A stretch of 64,000 nt of DNA from the NCBI GenBank assembly GCA_001801025.1, contig MGWO01000007.1, forward strand, positions 744,001 through 808,000. Direction: 5' to 3'. Positions 7,988-17,324 of this stretch are shown piece by piece. The stretch's first letter is position 1. The number at the start of each line of letters is the position of its first letter. The position numbers and the translations under genes are program-made. The notes beneath the pieces were generated by a model that was not told where the DNA came from, ran no database searches, and was given only the letters and a program-made list of their open reading frames with translations. This DNA comes from Gallionellales bacterium GWA2_54_124 (GTDB lineage Bacteria; Pseudomonadota; Gammaproteobacteria; Burkholderiales; Gallionellaceae).

Positions 7988-10480
7988 ATGTTGTTAACCG
8001 TATTGGCTGCGCTGGCTATCTTTATTCTGCTGGCATTTTTTCGTGCCACGGTGGTCAGCTGGTTATTGGCTTTTATGGTGATGGTGCCCGTGGTGGCGAT
8101 CCAGGCACGCCTGTCCGAAACGGTATTGCAAGGGGTGTATTTGTTGTTGTTTGTGATTGTCGTGGTGTTTGGCGTGCCCTTGTTGCGCCGCGCGATTATC
8201 AGTGCCGCCGTGTTAAAACTGTTCCGAAAAATTCTGCCGCCGGTTTCAGCGACCGAACAGGAGGCGATCGATGCGGGTACCGTGGGGTGGGACGGCGAGC
8301 TGTTCAGCGGTCACCCCGACTGGGACAAGCTGCTCGCGTTGCCCAAATGCGCACTGAGTGAGGCTGAACAGGTCTTTCTCGATAGTCAGGTTGAGCAGCT
8401 GTGTGCCATGCTGGACGACTGGGATATCACGCATAACCGCCTCGACTTGCCGCCCACTGTCTGGAAGTTCCTTAAGGACGAAGGTTTTTTCGGAATGATC
8501 ATCCCGAAAGAATACGGCGGGCTGGCTTTTTCAGCTCAGGCGCATTCTGCCGTGATTGCCAAAATTGCCTCACGCAGCAGTACTGCCGCTGTGACGGTGA
8601 TGGTGCCCAATTCGCTGGGGCCTGCCGAATTGTTGTTGCATTACGGTACGGATGAACAAAAGAAAAAATATCTGCGCCGTCTGGCCCGGGGACTGGAAGT
8701 GCCGTGTTTTGCGCTGACCGGCCCTTTAGCGGGGTCGGATGCGGGGGCGATTCCCGACATGGGCGTGGTGTGCCGGGGCGAGTTTGCCGGGGAAAAAAAT
8801 CTGCTGGGTATCCGGCTCAACTGGGATAAGCGTTACATCACGTTAGCGCCTGCAGCGACCCTGATCGGGCTTGCTTTTAAGCTCAGCGATCCGGATCGCC
8901 TGTTAGGCGGGGAGGTTAACCGCGGCATCACGCTGGCTTTGATTCCTGCGGACACGCAAGGGGTCGAGATCGGGCGCCGCCATCTTCCCCTTAATTCGGC
9001 CTTTTTGAACGGCCCCATCCAAGGCCGCGATGTGTTCATCCCGCTCGATTATCTGATCGGTGGGGAGGCCTGTATCGGTCATGGCTGGCGGATGCTGATG
9101 GAGTGTCTGGCCGCCGGTCGTGCGATTTCGCTGCCCGCGAGCAGTACGGGCGGAATGAAGTTGGCTGCGCGTACCAGCGGGGCTTATTGCCGCGTTCGCC
9201 GCCAGTTCAATATGCCGATCGGACGTTTTGAAGGGGTGGAAGAGGCGCTGGCGCGCATCGGTTCGTATACCTATATGGTCGATTCGGCGCGCGTCTTAAC
9301 CGCGCAGGCTGTGGATTTGGGCGAGAAGCCTTCGGTCATTTCGGCCATCATGAAATATCACGCCACCGAACGCGCTCGTACCGTGATCAACGATGCGATG
9401 GATGTGCACGGTGGCAAGGGCATCAGTCTGGGGCCGGATAATTATCTGGGGCGGTTGTATCAGCAGGCGCCGATCAGCATTACCGTGGAAGGCGCGAATA
9501 TTTTGACGCGCAGTCTGATGATCTTCGGTCAGGGGGCGATCCGTTCACACCCCTATGTGTTGAAAGAAATCGCCGCAACCCGTGAGGCGGATTACGAGCG
9601 TGCGCTGCACCTGTTTGATGATGCCCTGTTCGGTCATGTCGGCTTCTTCTTAAGCAATGCCGCGCGCAGTTTCGTGTTCGGACTCACGGGCGGGCGTGGC
9701 ATTCCTGTACCCGCAGGGGTGGTGTGTCGCGGGTATTATCAGCAGTTGACGCGATTTTCATCCGCGTTTGCCTTGACTGCCGATGTTTCGATGGCGGTGC
9801 TGGGCGGCTCATTGAAGCGTCGTGAACGCCTCTCAGCCCGTCTGGGCGACGTGTTAAGTCAGCTCTATCTGTGTTCGGCGACGCTTAAACGCTTTGCCGA
9901 TGACGGCAGGCCTGCCAGTGATTTGGCCTTGGTGCACTGGGCCATTCAGGATGCGTTGTATCAGATCCAGCACGCCTTCGAGGGGATTATTCAGAACTTT
10001 CCCAACCCCATTGTTCGTGGCCTGTTGCACGTACTTATTTTTCCGTTAGGCAAACGCCTGTTGCCGCCTGCTGACCGGCTGGCGCATGAAGTGACCCAGC
10101 TCTTGATGCAGCCTGGTGAAGTGCGGGACCGGCTGACGGCGGGGATTTATATTTCAGGCCGGGAGAGCGATGCGGTGGGGGCGTTGGAGGCGGCGCTGGA
10201 GAGCACGCTGGCCTGCGAGCCGTTGCAAGCGCGTTTGGCTGTGGCACGCCGTGCCGGAACATTGCAGGTGTCGGATGAATTGCGGCAAATTGCCGAAGCG
10301 CGTGACGGCTGCCTGATCACGGCAGCGCAAGCGCTGGAGCTGGAACGCGACTATGCACTGCGCCGCAAGGTTATCGGAGTGGACGACTTTTCATCGGAAG
10401 CGTTGCGCCCGGGCGTGAAAGACTTGAATCTGGCCTATGAAACGGTGATGAATCACGTTTGGGGCAAGCATGAGGCGTGA
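7988..10480 (+). CDS. fadE: FadE-type acyl-CoA dehydrogenase
   Basis: The 830-residue product belongs to the large, membrane-associated acyl-CoA dehydrogenases (E. coli FadE is 814) that catalyse the first, FAD-linked step of beta-oxidation. Two or three hydrophobic segments (residues 1-75) precede the dehydrogenase core. Core marks are CFALTGPLAGSDAG near 240, FNMPIGRFEGVEEALARIG near 415, and MDVHGGKGISLGPDN near 475. A FadE-specific C-terminal extension (about 560-830) contains HALFIFPLGKR-like and DDFSSEALRPG segments. The ATG at 7988 is preferred because AGAGGAGAGAGG lies just before it; the frame opens earlier at 7949. Its 3' end overlaps the next gene by 11 bases, so they are surely cotranscribed. 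Confidence 0.93.
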   Translation: MLLTVLAALAIFILLAFFRATVVSWLLAFMVMVPVVAIQARLSETVLQGVYLLLFVIVVVFGVPLLRRAIISAAVLKLFRKILPPVSATEQEAIDAGTVGWDGELFSGHPDWDKLLALPKCALSEAEQVFLDSQVEQLCAMLDDWDITHNRLDLPPTVWKFLKDEGFFGMIIPKEYGGLAFSAQAHSAVIAKIASRSSTAAVTVMVPNSLGPAELLLHYGTDEQKKKYLRRLARGLEVPCFALTGPLAGSDAGAIPDMGVVCRGEFAGEKNLLGIRLNWDKRYITLAPAATLIGLAFKLSDPDRLLGGEVNRGITLALIPADTQGVEIGRRHLPLNSAFLNGPIQGRDVFIPLDYLIGGEACIGHGWRMLMECLAAGRAISLPASSTGGMKLAARTSGAYCRVRRQFNMPIGRFEGVEEALARIGSYTYMVDSARVLTAQAVDLGEKPSVISAIMKYHATERARTVINDAMDVHGGKGISLGPDNYLGRLYQQAPISITVEGANILTRSLMIFGQGAIRSHPYVLKEIAATREADYERALHLFDDALFGHVGFFLSNAARSFVFGLTGGRGIPVPAGVVCRGYYQQLTRFSSAFALTADVSMAVLGGSLKRRERLSARLGDVLSQLYLCSATLKRFADDGRPASDLALVHWAIQDALYQIQHAFEGIIQNFPNPIVRGLLHVLIFPLGKRLLPPADRLAHEVTQLLMQPGEVRDRLTAGIYISGRESDAVGALEAALESTLACEPLQARLAVARRAGTLQVSDELRQIAEARDGCLITAAQALELERDYALRRKVIGVDDFSSEALRPGVKDLNLAYETVMNHVWGKHEA

Positions 10481-11282
10481 TCTGCGCGACAAAGTTGTCC
10501 TGATCAGCGGGTCCACTCGCGGCATCGGGCGCGAGATCGCGTTGCGCTGCGCACGTGATGGTGCGAAAGTGGTGATCACAGGTAAAACGGTGCGAGCGCA
10601 CGATAGGCTGCCCGGCACGATCCATTCGGTGGCTGATGAGGTCAGGCAGGCAGGCGGGCAGGCCTTGGCCGTTGAACTGGACGTGCGCGATGAGCGGGGG
10701 ATTGCGGAGGCGGTTGACTTAACGGTTGACCATTTTGGTGGCCTTGATGTGCTGGTCAACAATGCCAGTGCGATCAGCCTGACCTCAACCCTCGATACAT
10801 CGGCTAAGCGCCTGGATTTGATGCTTGATGTGAATATGCGCGCGACTTTTTTGATGTCGCAAGCCTGCATTCCTCATCTGCTCAAGGCAGCTAATCCGCA
10901 CATTCTCACCCTGTCTCCGCCGCTCAATTTTCAGGATAAATGGCTTGCGCCTCATCTGGCTTATACGATGTCAAAATACGGCATGAGCCTTTGCATGATG
11001 GGGCTGGCGGCGGAGTTTCCCGCATTGTCGGTAAACTGCCTGTGGCCGCGCACGACCATTGCAACGGCGGCGATTGAATATCATTTTCCTGAAGAAATTT
11101 TGCGCGCTTCGCGGCATCCGGCCATCGTCGCCGATGCGGCGTGGCAGATTTTGACGGGCAGCGGGAGCGGAAATTTCTACATCGATGAAGACGTGTTGCG
11201 TCTTGCCGGTGTGAGCGATTTTGCAGCCTATGCGGTGTCCCCCGCTACTGTTTTGTACCGGGATTTGTTTTTGGATGAATAA
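10470..11282 (+). CDS. SDR-family oxidoreductase (HSDL2-like)
   Basis: This 270-residue short-chain dehydrogenase/reductase has the NAD(P)-binding motif GSTRGIG (residues 14-20), the family NNAS, and the active-site YTMSK near 167-171. The TGKT after strand 2 and the sequence around VNCLWPRTTIATAA resemble the HSDL2-like group (without the SCP2 sterol-carrier domain). This group is often found in fatty-acid operons. The exact substrate is unknown; a 3-hydroxyacyl-CoA or a fatty aldehyde/ketone is plausible from context only. It overlaps fadE by 11 bases and ends 8 bases before the ligase gene. Confidence 0.9.
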   Translation: MRRDLRDKVVLISGSTRGIGREIALRCARDGAKVVITGKTVRAHDRLPGTIHSVADEVRQAGGQALAVELDVRDERGIAEAVDLTVDHFGGLDVLVNNASAISLTSTLDTSAKRLDLMLDVNMRATFLMSQACIPHLLKAANPHILTLSPPLNFQDKWLAPHLAYTMSKYGMSLCMMGLAAEFPALSVNCLWPRTTIATAAIEYHFPEEILRASRHPAIVADAAWQILTGSGSGNFYIDEDVLRLAGVSDFAAYAVSPATVLYRDLFLDE

Positions 11283-11290
11283 GGGAAATA

Positions 11291-13078
11291 ATGCTTGAAA
11301 TAATTTCACCCGTAGAAGCCGGCAGCTTGCACGGTTTGTTTCTGGAACGGGTGCGCCGCACGCCCGACAAGATCGCCTACCGCTATTTCGGGAAAAATGT
11401 CTGGCAGGAGCTGAATTGGCGTCAGATGAAGTACGAGGTGGCGCGCTGGCAGACGGCGCTCAGCCATCTTAACTTGCAGCGCGGCGACCGGGTCGCCATC
11501 ATGTTGCGCAATTGTCCGGCGTGGATCGCATTCGACCAGGCCGCCTTCTCGCTTGGACTGGTCACGGTGCCGCTCTACACGGTAGACCGGCCGGACAATC
11601 TTGCGTACATCGTGAACGACTCAGGGGCTAAGGTCTTGTTGTTTGAATCGGCCGAGCAATGGCTGGGGCTGCGCACGGTGCGCGAACAGTTGTCTGGCGT
11701 GGTGCGTTTTGTGAGCCTCGATTCTCTGCCGGATTTGGATGAGGCACGGCTGATTTCGATGGAAAATTTTTTGCCCGAGACCGCGCAACTGCTGCCGGCA
11801 GCCGTCTGCGGGATGGATGAACTGGCCAGTATTATTTACACATCAGGGACGACAGGTAAGCCTAAGGGGGTGATGCTCAGTCATGGCAATATGCTCAGCA
11901 ACGCGCGCAGCTGTCTGGATACGTTTTCGGTCAGCGGCGAGGATGTGTTCTTGTCATTTTTGCCCTTATCGCACACGTTTGAGCGCACACTGGGCTATTA
12001 CCTGACCGTGATGACGGGGGCGACGGTTGCGTTCGCTCGTTCCATTCAGACCCTGTCCGAGGATATGCAGATCATACGCCCGACTTTGCTGATCTCGGTG
12101 CCGCGTATCTATGAACGGATTTATGCAGTGATTCGCGCCAAGCTGGAAGACGGTCCGCGTTTTAAACGCCGGCTTTTTTATCTGGCGGTTGAAACAGGCT
12201 GGGCGATGTTTGAACACCAGCAGGGGCGCGGTCCTTGGCGTGTTTCCTTTTTGCTCTGGCCTGTGCTGCAAAAACTGGTGGCGCAGAAAGTGCTCGATAA
12301 ACTGGGAGGACGATTGCGCGTGGCGATTAGCGGGGGGGCTGCGCTGGCAGCGGAATTTTCGCGGGTGTTTGTAGGCTTGGGGCTGCCCATTGTGCAGGGC
12401 TACGGGCTGACCGAAACCAGTCCTGTGATCAGCGGCAATCATCTGGAAAATAACTTCCCCGATAGCGTTGGCCAGCCGATAAGCGGCGTTGAGGTGCGCT
12501 TAGGCGCGTTGAGCGAATTGCAGGTCAGAGGGCCGAATGTGATGCTGGGCTACTGGAATAATCCGCAGGCTACCTGTGCGACGCTCGATGCCGACGGTTG
12601 GCTTCGAACGGGCGATGTCGCGCATATCTCAGGCACCGGACACATTTACATCACCGGGCGTATCAAGGAAATCATCGTGATGTCGAACGGCGAAAAGATT
12701 CCGCCGACCGACATGGAACTGGCGATTTTGCACGACCCTTTGTTCGAACAGGTGATGGTATTCGGCGAGGGGCATCCGTATCTGGTGGTGCTGGCCGTGC
12801 TTAATCCGCAGGTATGGTTGCATTTTGCCCATGAAGTCGGTATCCGGCCTGACATGCCAGAAGCGCTGACTGACAGCCGGATCGAGGCGAAGGTGTTACG
12901 CCGCATCGCGCGCAATCTGCGCGGCTTTCCAGGCTATGCGAAAGTCAATCGGGTATTGTTGCTGCGCGAGCCCTGGAGTATCGACAATGGTTTACTGACG
13001 CCGACGATGAAACTGCGCCGCGATGAGGTTACCCGCCGCTTTGCGGCGGAAATTAAACAGCTATACGAGAGACGCTGA
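11291..13078 (+). CDS. fadD: Long-chain acyl-CoA synthetase (AMP-forming)
   Basis: The 595-residue ANL-superfamily ligase activates fatty acids to acyl-CoA with ATP and CoA. The P-loop motif YTSGTTGKPKGVMLSHGN is at about 184-201. Further marks are SFLPLSHTFERT, the A5 motif QGYGLTETSP near 375, the hinge WLRTGDVAHI near 437, and GRIKEIIVMSNGEKIPP with the catalytic lysine region. It is of the FadD15/long-chain ACSL type rather than E. coli FadD. Position between the dehydrogenase and thioesterase genes supports a role in beta-oxidation. The start at 11291 follows AAGGGAA. The symbol is functional and not a claim of strict orthology. Confidence 0.9.
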   Translation: MLEIISPVEAGSLHGLFLERVRRTPDKIAYRYFGKNVWQELNWRQMKYEVARWQTALSHLNLQRGDRVAIMLRNCPAWIAFDQAAFSLGLVTVPLYTVDRPDNLAYIVNDSGAKVLLFESAEQWLGLRTVREQLSGVVRFVSLDSLPDLDEARLISMENFLPETAQLLPAAVCGMDELASIIYTSGTTGKPKGVMLSHGNMLSNARSCLDTFSVSGEDVFLSFLPLSHTFERTLGYYLTVMTGATVAFARSIQTLSEDMQIIRPTLLISVPRIYERIYAVIRAKLEDGPRFKRRLFYLAVETGWAMFEHQQGRGPWRVSFLLWPVLQKLVAQKVLDKLGGRLRVAISGGAALAAEFSRVFVGLGLPIVQGYGLTETSPVISGNHLENNFPDSVGQPISGVEVRLGALSELQVRGPNVMLGYWNNPQATCATLDADGWLRTGDVAHISGTGHIYITGRIKEIIVMSNGEKIPPTDMELAILHDPLFEQVMVFGEGHPYLVVLAVLNPQVWLHFAHEVGIRPDMPEALTDSRIEAKVLRRIARNLRGFPGYAKVNRVLLLREPWSIDNGLLTPTMKLRRDEVTRRFAAEIKQLYERR

Positions 13079-13080
13079 CT

Positions 13081-13476
13081 ATGGATGAATTGACAACCCT
13101 GCCTGATCGTCAGCCTACGTTACGCGTTGTGACGATGCCGGCCGATTGCAGTTATACGGGCGATGTATTCGGCGGCTGGATTATGGCGCAGGTCGATATT
13201 GCCGGCAGTATACCGGCGGTACACCGTGCGCGGGGCCGCGTGGCAACCGTGGCCGTCAACTCATTTTTGTTTAAACAGCCGGTGTTCATGGGCGATATCG
13301 TGAGCTTTTATGCGCACATCAACAACGTCGGGCGTACCTCGATTGCGGTGAATGTCGAGGTATATGTGCAGCGCGATCCTGCACAACCCGTTTGTGTGAA
13401 GGTGACGGAGGCGACGCTGACGTATGTGGCCGTCGATGAAAATCGTCGTCCGCGTGAAGTGCCGCCTGAAGTGTAG
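13081..13476 (+). CDS. yciA: YciA-like acyl-CoA thioesterase (hotdog fold)
   Basis: A 131-residue single hotdog-domain protein. YTGDVFGGWIMAQVDIAG contains the conserved Asp and Gly-Gly of the acyl-CoA thioesterase II/YciA group; RVATVAVNSFLFKQPVFMGD and NVEVYVQR follow as expected. It hydrolyses acyl-CoA to free acid and CoA, here probably to recover CoA or to relieve trapped intermediates. It begins two bases after the stop of the ligase gene, so it is translationally linked. Which chain length it prefers cannot be read from sequence. Confidence 0.88.
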   Translation: MDELTTLPDRQPTLRVVTMPADCSYTGDVFGGWIMAQVDIAGSIPAVHRARGRVATVAVNSFLFKQPVFMGDIVSFYAHINNVGRTSIAVNVEVYVQRDPAQPVCVKVTEATLTYVAVDENRRPREVPPEV

Positions 13477-13507
13477 GGCTTTAAAGTGACATTGAGAGAG
13501 GATTAAT

Positions 13508-14806
13508 ATGTTCAAAAATTTTGTTTCGGGTGGCTTTGTGGCAAGTCTGGTGATGGCGGGCAGTGCGGCGGCCTCAGGTTTTGCGCTGATCGAGCAAAGT
13601 GGCAGTGGTCTTGGCAATGCCTTTGCCGGGGGCGCTGCAAGCGCTGAGGATGCGTCGACGATTTTCTATAATCCGGCAGGGATGTCGCGCCTGTCCGGCA
13701 AACAGCTGGTGCTGGCGGTCAGCGCGATTAAGCCCTCGGTGCAGTTTACAGGGGTCATGACAACCCCCGTCACTTTGCAGGCGGCAGGCACAGCTTCAGG
13801 CGGGGATGCCGGCAGTTGGGCGTTGTTGCCTAACGCTTATTTCGCGATGGAAGTGAATCCGCAGACCCGTATCGGACTGGGTATTAACGCGCCGTTCGGC
13901 TTGCAGACGAAGTATGACGCGAACTGGATGGGGCGCTTTCAGGCGGTCAAATCAAAACTGCAAACGATCAACCTGAACCCTTCAGTGTCCTATCAGGTGA
14001 GCGATCGAATCAGTCTGGGTGCGGGCCTCAATTATCAGCGCATCGACGGGGAGCTGAGCAGTGTGAGCAATTACAGCGCCTTGGCATCAGGTGCGCTGGG
14101 TGCGAATTTGTCCGGTTTGAGCACGCTGATCGGCAGCGACAGCGCGTGGGGCTATAACGCAGGTGCGCTGTTTAACTTTACGCCGCAAGCACGTCTTGGC
14201 ATCGCCTACCGCTCGCGCATCAAGTACAACCTGAGCGGCACAGTCAGTTTCGCCAATCGTCCGGCAGCGCTCAATGCGTTGCTGCCCGATCAGCCGGTGA
14301 CGCTGGCCGTGACGATGCCGGATTCCTTCTCAGTGAGCGGATTTCATCAGGTCAGTGATAAATGGGACTTTATGGCCGATGCGACCTGGACGGGCTGGAG
14401 TGTCTTTCAACAGCTCAATATTCTGAAAGCCAGTGGCGCATCTTTAGGTGCGCCCACCCCTGAGAAATGGAAGGATACCTGGCGTGTATCGCTAGGCGCG
14501 AGCTATCACTACAACGAAGCGTGGACTGCCCGTACGGGGCTGGCCTTCGATCAGGCGCCGGTGCAAGATGCCTATCGTACTGTGCGCATCCCTGATGCGA
14601 ATCGCACCTGGTTGTCGTTCGGCGGACAATACAAACCGGACAAATCGGATGCAATCGATTTTGGCTATGCGCATTTGTTTGTCAGCAATGCGCCGCTTTC
14701 CCAGAATGCGGCCGTGAACACCGATCTTGCCGGTAAGGGTTACCTGCTGGGCAGCTACAACAACAGCGTGGATATTCTGAGCGTGCAATACGCGCACAGT
14801 TTTTAA
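13508..14806 (+). CDS. fadL: OmpP1/FadL/TodX-family outer-membrane fatty-acid transporter
   Basis: The 432-residue product has a signal peptide (about 1-22, ending GSAAASG) and then the family's N-terminal hatch (ALIEQSGSGLGNAFAGGAASAEDASTIFYNPAGMSRL, here described by its ends ALIEQSG and NPAGM). The rest is beta-barrel sequence of alternating polarity and ends with a C-terminal phenylalanine (YAHSF) typical of outer-membrane barrels. FadL proteins pass long-chain fatty acids or other hydrophobic compounds across the outer membrane. Being inside the beta-oxidation cluster argues for fatty acids. A 31-base gap with GAGAGAGG before the ATG separates it from the thioesterase gene. Confidence 0.93.
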   Translation: MFKNFVSGGFVASLVMAGSAAASGFALIEQSGSGLGNAFAGGAASAEDASTIFYNPAGMSRLSGKQLVLAVSAIKPSVQFTGVMTTPVTLQAAGTASGGDAGSWALLPNAYFAMEVNPQTRIGLGINAPFGLQTKYDANWMGRFQAVKSKLQTINLNPSVSYQVSDRISLGAGLNYQRIDGELSSVSNYSALASGALGANLSGLSTLIGSDSAWGYNAGALFNFTPQARLGIAYRSRIKYNLSGTVSFANRPAALNALLPDQPVTLAVTMPDSFSVSGFHQVSDKWDFMADATWTGWSVFQQLNILKASGASLGAPTPEKWKDTWRVSLGASYHYNEAWTARTGLAFDQAPVQDAYRTVRIPDANRTWLSFGGQYKPDKSDAIDFGYAHLFVSNAPLSQNAAVNTDLAGKGYLLGSYNNSVDILSVQYAHSF

Positions 14807-14827
14807 AAGCCTTCAGGGAGTTTGGCT

Positions 14828-17314
14828 ATGACTATCCGTAAAGTGGCCGTGCTGGGGGCGGGCGTGATGGGCGCGCAGATTGCAGCTCACCTGGTCAACG
14901 CGGGCGTCGAGACGCTGTTGTTCGAACTGCCGGATCAGGCGGGGGAGCCGAACGGTCATGTGGATCGCGCACTGGCAGGATTGAAAAAGCTCGATCCGGC
15001 GCCGCTCACCAGTATGGCCAGGCTCTCGTTTATTCAGGCGGCCAACTATGAACAGCACCTGACGCGCTTACTCGAATGCGATTTGGTGATTGAGGCGATT
15101 GCTGAGCGGATGGACTATAAATTTGATTTATATCATCGGGTCTCGCCCTTTATCGGCGAACACGCCATCTTTGCCAGCAATACCTCTGGATTGTCGATCA
15201 ATGCGCTGGCGCAGGCACTTCCTGCCCGGCTGCGTCAGCGCTTTTGCGGCGTGCATTTTTTCAACCCGCCGCGCTATATGCATCTGGTAGAACTCATCAA
15301 TTGTCGCGAGACGAATCCTGTCCTGCTCGATCAACTCGAAACATTTTTAGTCTCGACGCTGGGCAAGGGCGTGGTGCGTGCTCTGGATACGCCCAATTTT
15401 ATTGCCAATCGCATCGGTGTGTTTTCAATGCTGGCAACGCGCCACCACGCGCAAGCGTTTAATCTGGGCTTCGATACCGTCGATGCGCTGACCGGGCGCT
15501 ATCTCGGACGCCCCAAGAGTGCGACTTTCCGGACCCTCGACATTGTCGGACTCGATGTGTTCGCCCATGTGGTCAATACCCTGCGCGAGAACTTGAACGA
15601 TGATCCATGGCACAAACACTTTGAATTACCGGCCTGGTTTGCTTATCTGGTCGATCAAGGTTCGCTCGGGCAAAAAACTCAGCGGGGCATCTATCAGAAA
15701 ATCGGCCGTGAGATTCATGTGCTGGATCTGCATACGTGCGAATATCGTTTGTCGGATGCGACGATAGACGAGGGCGTCAAAGTTATCCTGCGCGATCGGG
15801 ATTGGGCTAAAAAGCTGGCAGGGTTACGCGTTCACGCGCATCCCGAGGCGAAATTTTTGTGGGCGGTGTTTCGCGACGTGTTCCACTACTGCGCGTTGCA
15901 GCTCGAATTCATCGCCGACAATGCGCGCGACTTTGATTTTGCGGTGCGCTGGGGGTTCGGCTGGGACAGCGGCCCGTTCGAGATCTGGCAGGCGGCAGGC
16001 TGGCAGCAGGTAGCCGGCTGGATTTCGGACGATATAGCGGCAGGACGCAGCATGGCGAATACGCCGCTGCCGGCTTGGGTGACTGAACCTGCCCGCACCG
16101 GCGTTCATACCTCTCAGGGATCCTATTCGCCTGCGCGGCAATGCGATCAACCCCGCTCCACGCTGGCCGTTTACCGTCGTCAGTTGTTCCCCGACCGACT
16201 GGCAGGCGAAGTGTGCGCATACGGTGTGACGGTGTTTGAGACGGATGATCTGCGTATGTGGCATCTGAATGAGGGCGTGGCCATCGTCAGTTTTAAAAGC
16301 AAGATGCACACGGTTTCAGATGCGCTGCTGGACGACATGCTGCGCGTGATCGCTGAAGCGGAAGCGAATTTTAGCGCGCTGATTATCTGGCAGAGCGAGC
16401 CGCCGTTTTCCTACGGCGCGAATTTGCTGCAACTGATGCAGGGCGTGCGGGAGCCGGCTGTTCATGCGGGGATGTTCGATAAATTCCGTCAGGCTGCCAG
16501 TCGCGTCAAATACACGGCAGCGGGAGGTGCAAGCTTAGGTAAGTTGTTCAATGCGGCCACTGGCAACGTCCCGCACGTGGAGGACGTTGTGGCTAAATTT
16601 CAGCGCGTCTCGCAGCGTTTAAAATACGCACAGGTGCCGACCATTGCAGCGGTCGATGGGTTAGCGCTGGGCGGTGGCTGCGAGTTTGCCCTGCACTGCA
16701 CGCGCATTGTTGCGACCCAGGAGAGCTACATCGGTCTGGTGGAAGTCGGAGTTGGTCTGTTGCCGGCAGGGGGCGGCTGCAAGGAGATGGTGATGCGCGC
16801 GTCCTCTGAGTCGCAGCGTTTTGCCAGCGATGACCGTGTCGATGTGTTTCCGTTTGTCAGGCGCTATTTCCAGCAGATCGCGTTAGGGACGGTTGCCAGA
16901 AGTGCGGAGCAGGCGCGCGAGATGGGCTATTTGCGTGCATCGGACCGGATTGTGATGAATCGCTTTGAGCTGCTGCATGTCGCACAACAGGAGGCGCGTG
17001 CGCTCACTGCGACGTCGTATTGTCCTCCGCTGCACCAGCGCCAGATTGCCGTGGCGGGCCGCACCGGTATCGCTACCCTGACTGCGGCGATGATCAATAT
17101 GCACGAGGGCGGTTTTATCTCTGACCATGACTACGAGATCGGTTGCCGCGTCGCGGCGGTGATGTGCGGCGGCGAGGTGAACGCGGGCACGCTGGTGGAT
17201 GAGCAATGGCTGCTCGACCTTGAACGTCATCATTTTCTGGCATTGCTCGCCACCGGAAAAACTCAGGATCGAATCGAGCATATGTTGAAACACGGCAAGG
17301 CGTTGCGGAATTGA
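14828..17314 (+). CDS. FadN-type 3-hydroxyacyl-CoA dehydrogenase / enoyl-CoA hydratase
   Basis: This 828-residue bifunctional enzyme performs hydration and NAD-dependent oxidation in beta-oxidation. Domain order is dehydrogenase first (VLGAGVMGAQIAAHL Rossmann motif at 8-22; SNTSGLS; HFFNPPRYMHLVE near 145) and then crotonase (AAVDGLALGGGCEFALHC near 610; GLVEVGVGLLPAGGG near 640). This is the reverse of E. coli FadB and matches the FadN-like order common in betaproteobacteria. The ATG at 14828 is chosen over an in-frame TTG two codons earlier, with GGGAG seven bases upstream. The thiolase gene follows after 10 bases. Confidence 0.92.
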   Translation: MTIRKVAVLGAGVMGAQIAAHLVNAGVETLLFELPDQAGEPNGHVDRALAGLKKLDPAPLTSMARLSFIQAANYEQHLTRLLECDLVIEAIAERMDYKFDLYHRVSPFIGEHAIFASNTSGLSINALAQALPARLRQRFCGVHFFNPPRYMHLVELINCRETNPVLLDQLETFLVSTLGKGVVRALDTPNFIANRIGVFSMLATRHHAQAFNLGFDTVDALTGRYLGRPKSATFRTLDIVGLDVFAHVVNTLRENLNDDPWHKHFELPAWFAYLVDQGSLGQKTQRGIYQKIGREIHVLDLHTCEYRLSDATIDEGVKVILRDRDWAKKLAGLRVHAHPEAKFLWAVFRDVFHYCALQLEFIADNARDFDFAVRWGFGWDSGPFEIWQAAGWQQVAGWISDDIAAGRSMANTPLPAWVTEPARTGVHTSQGSYSPARQCDQPRSTLAVYRRQLFPDRLAGEVCAYGVTVFETDDLRMWHLNEGVAIVSFKSKMHTVSDALLDDMLRVIAEAEANFSALIIWQSEPPFSYGANLLQLMQGVREPAVHAGMFDKFRQAASRVKYTAAGGASLGKLFNAATGNVPHVEDVVAKFQRVSQRLKYAQVPTIAAVDGLALGGGCEFALHCTRIVATQESYIGLVEVGVGLLPAGGGCKEMVMRASSESQRFASDDRVDVFPFVRRYFQQIALGTVARSAEQAREMGYLRASDRIVMNRFELLHVAQQEARALTATSYCPPLHQRQIAVAGRTGIATLTAAMINMHEGGFISDHDYEIGCRVAAVMCGGEVNAGTLVDEQWLLDLERHHFLALLATGKTQDRIEHMLKHGKALRN

Positions 17315-17324
17315 GGAGATTCAG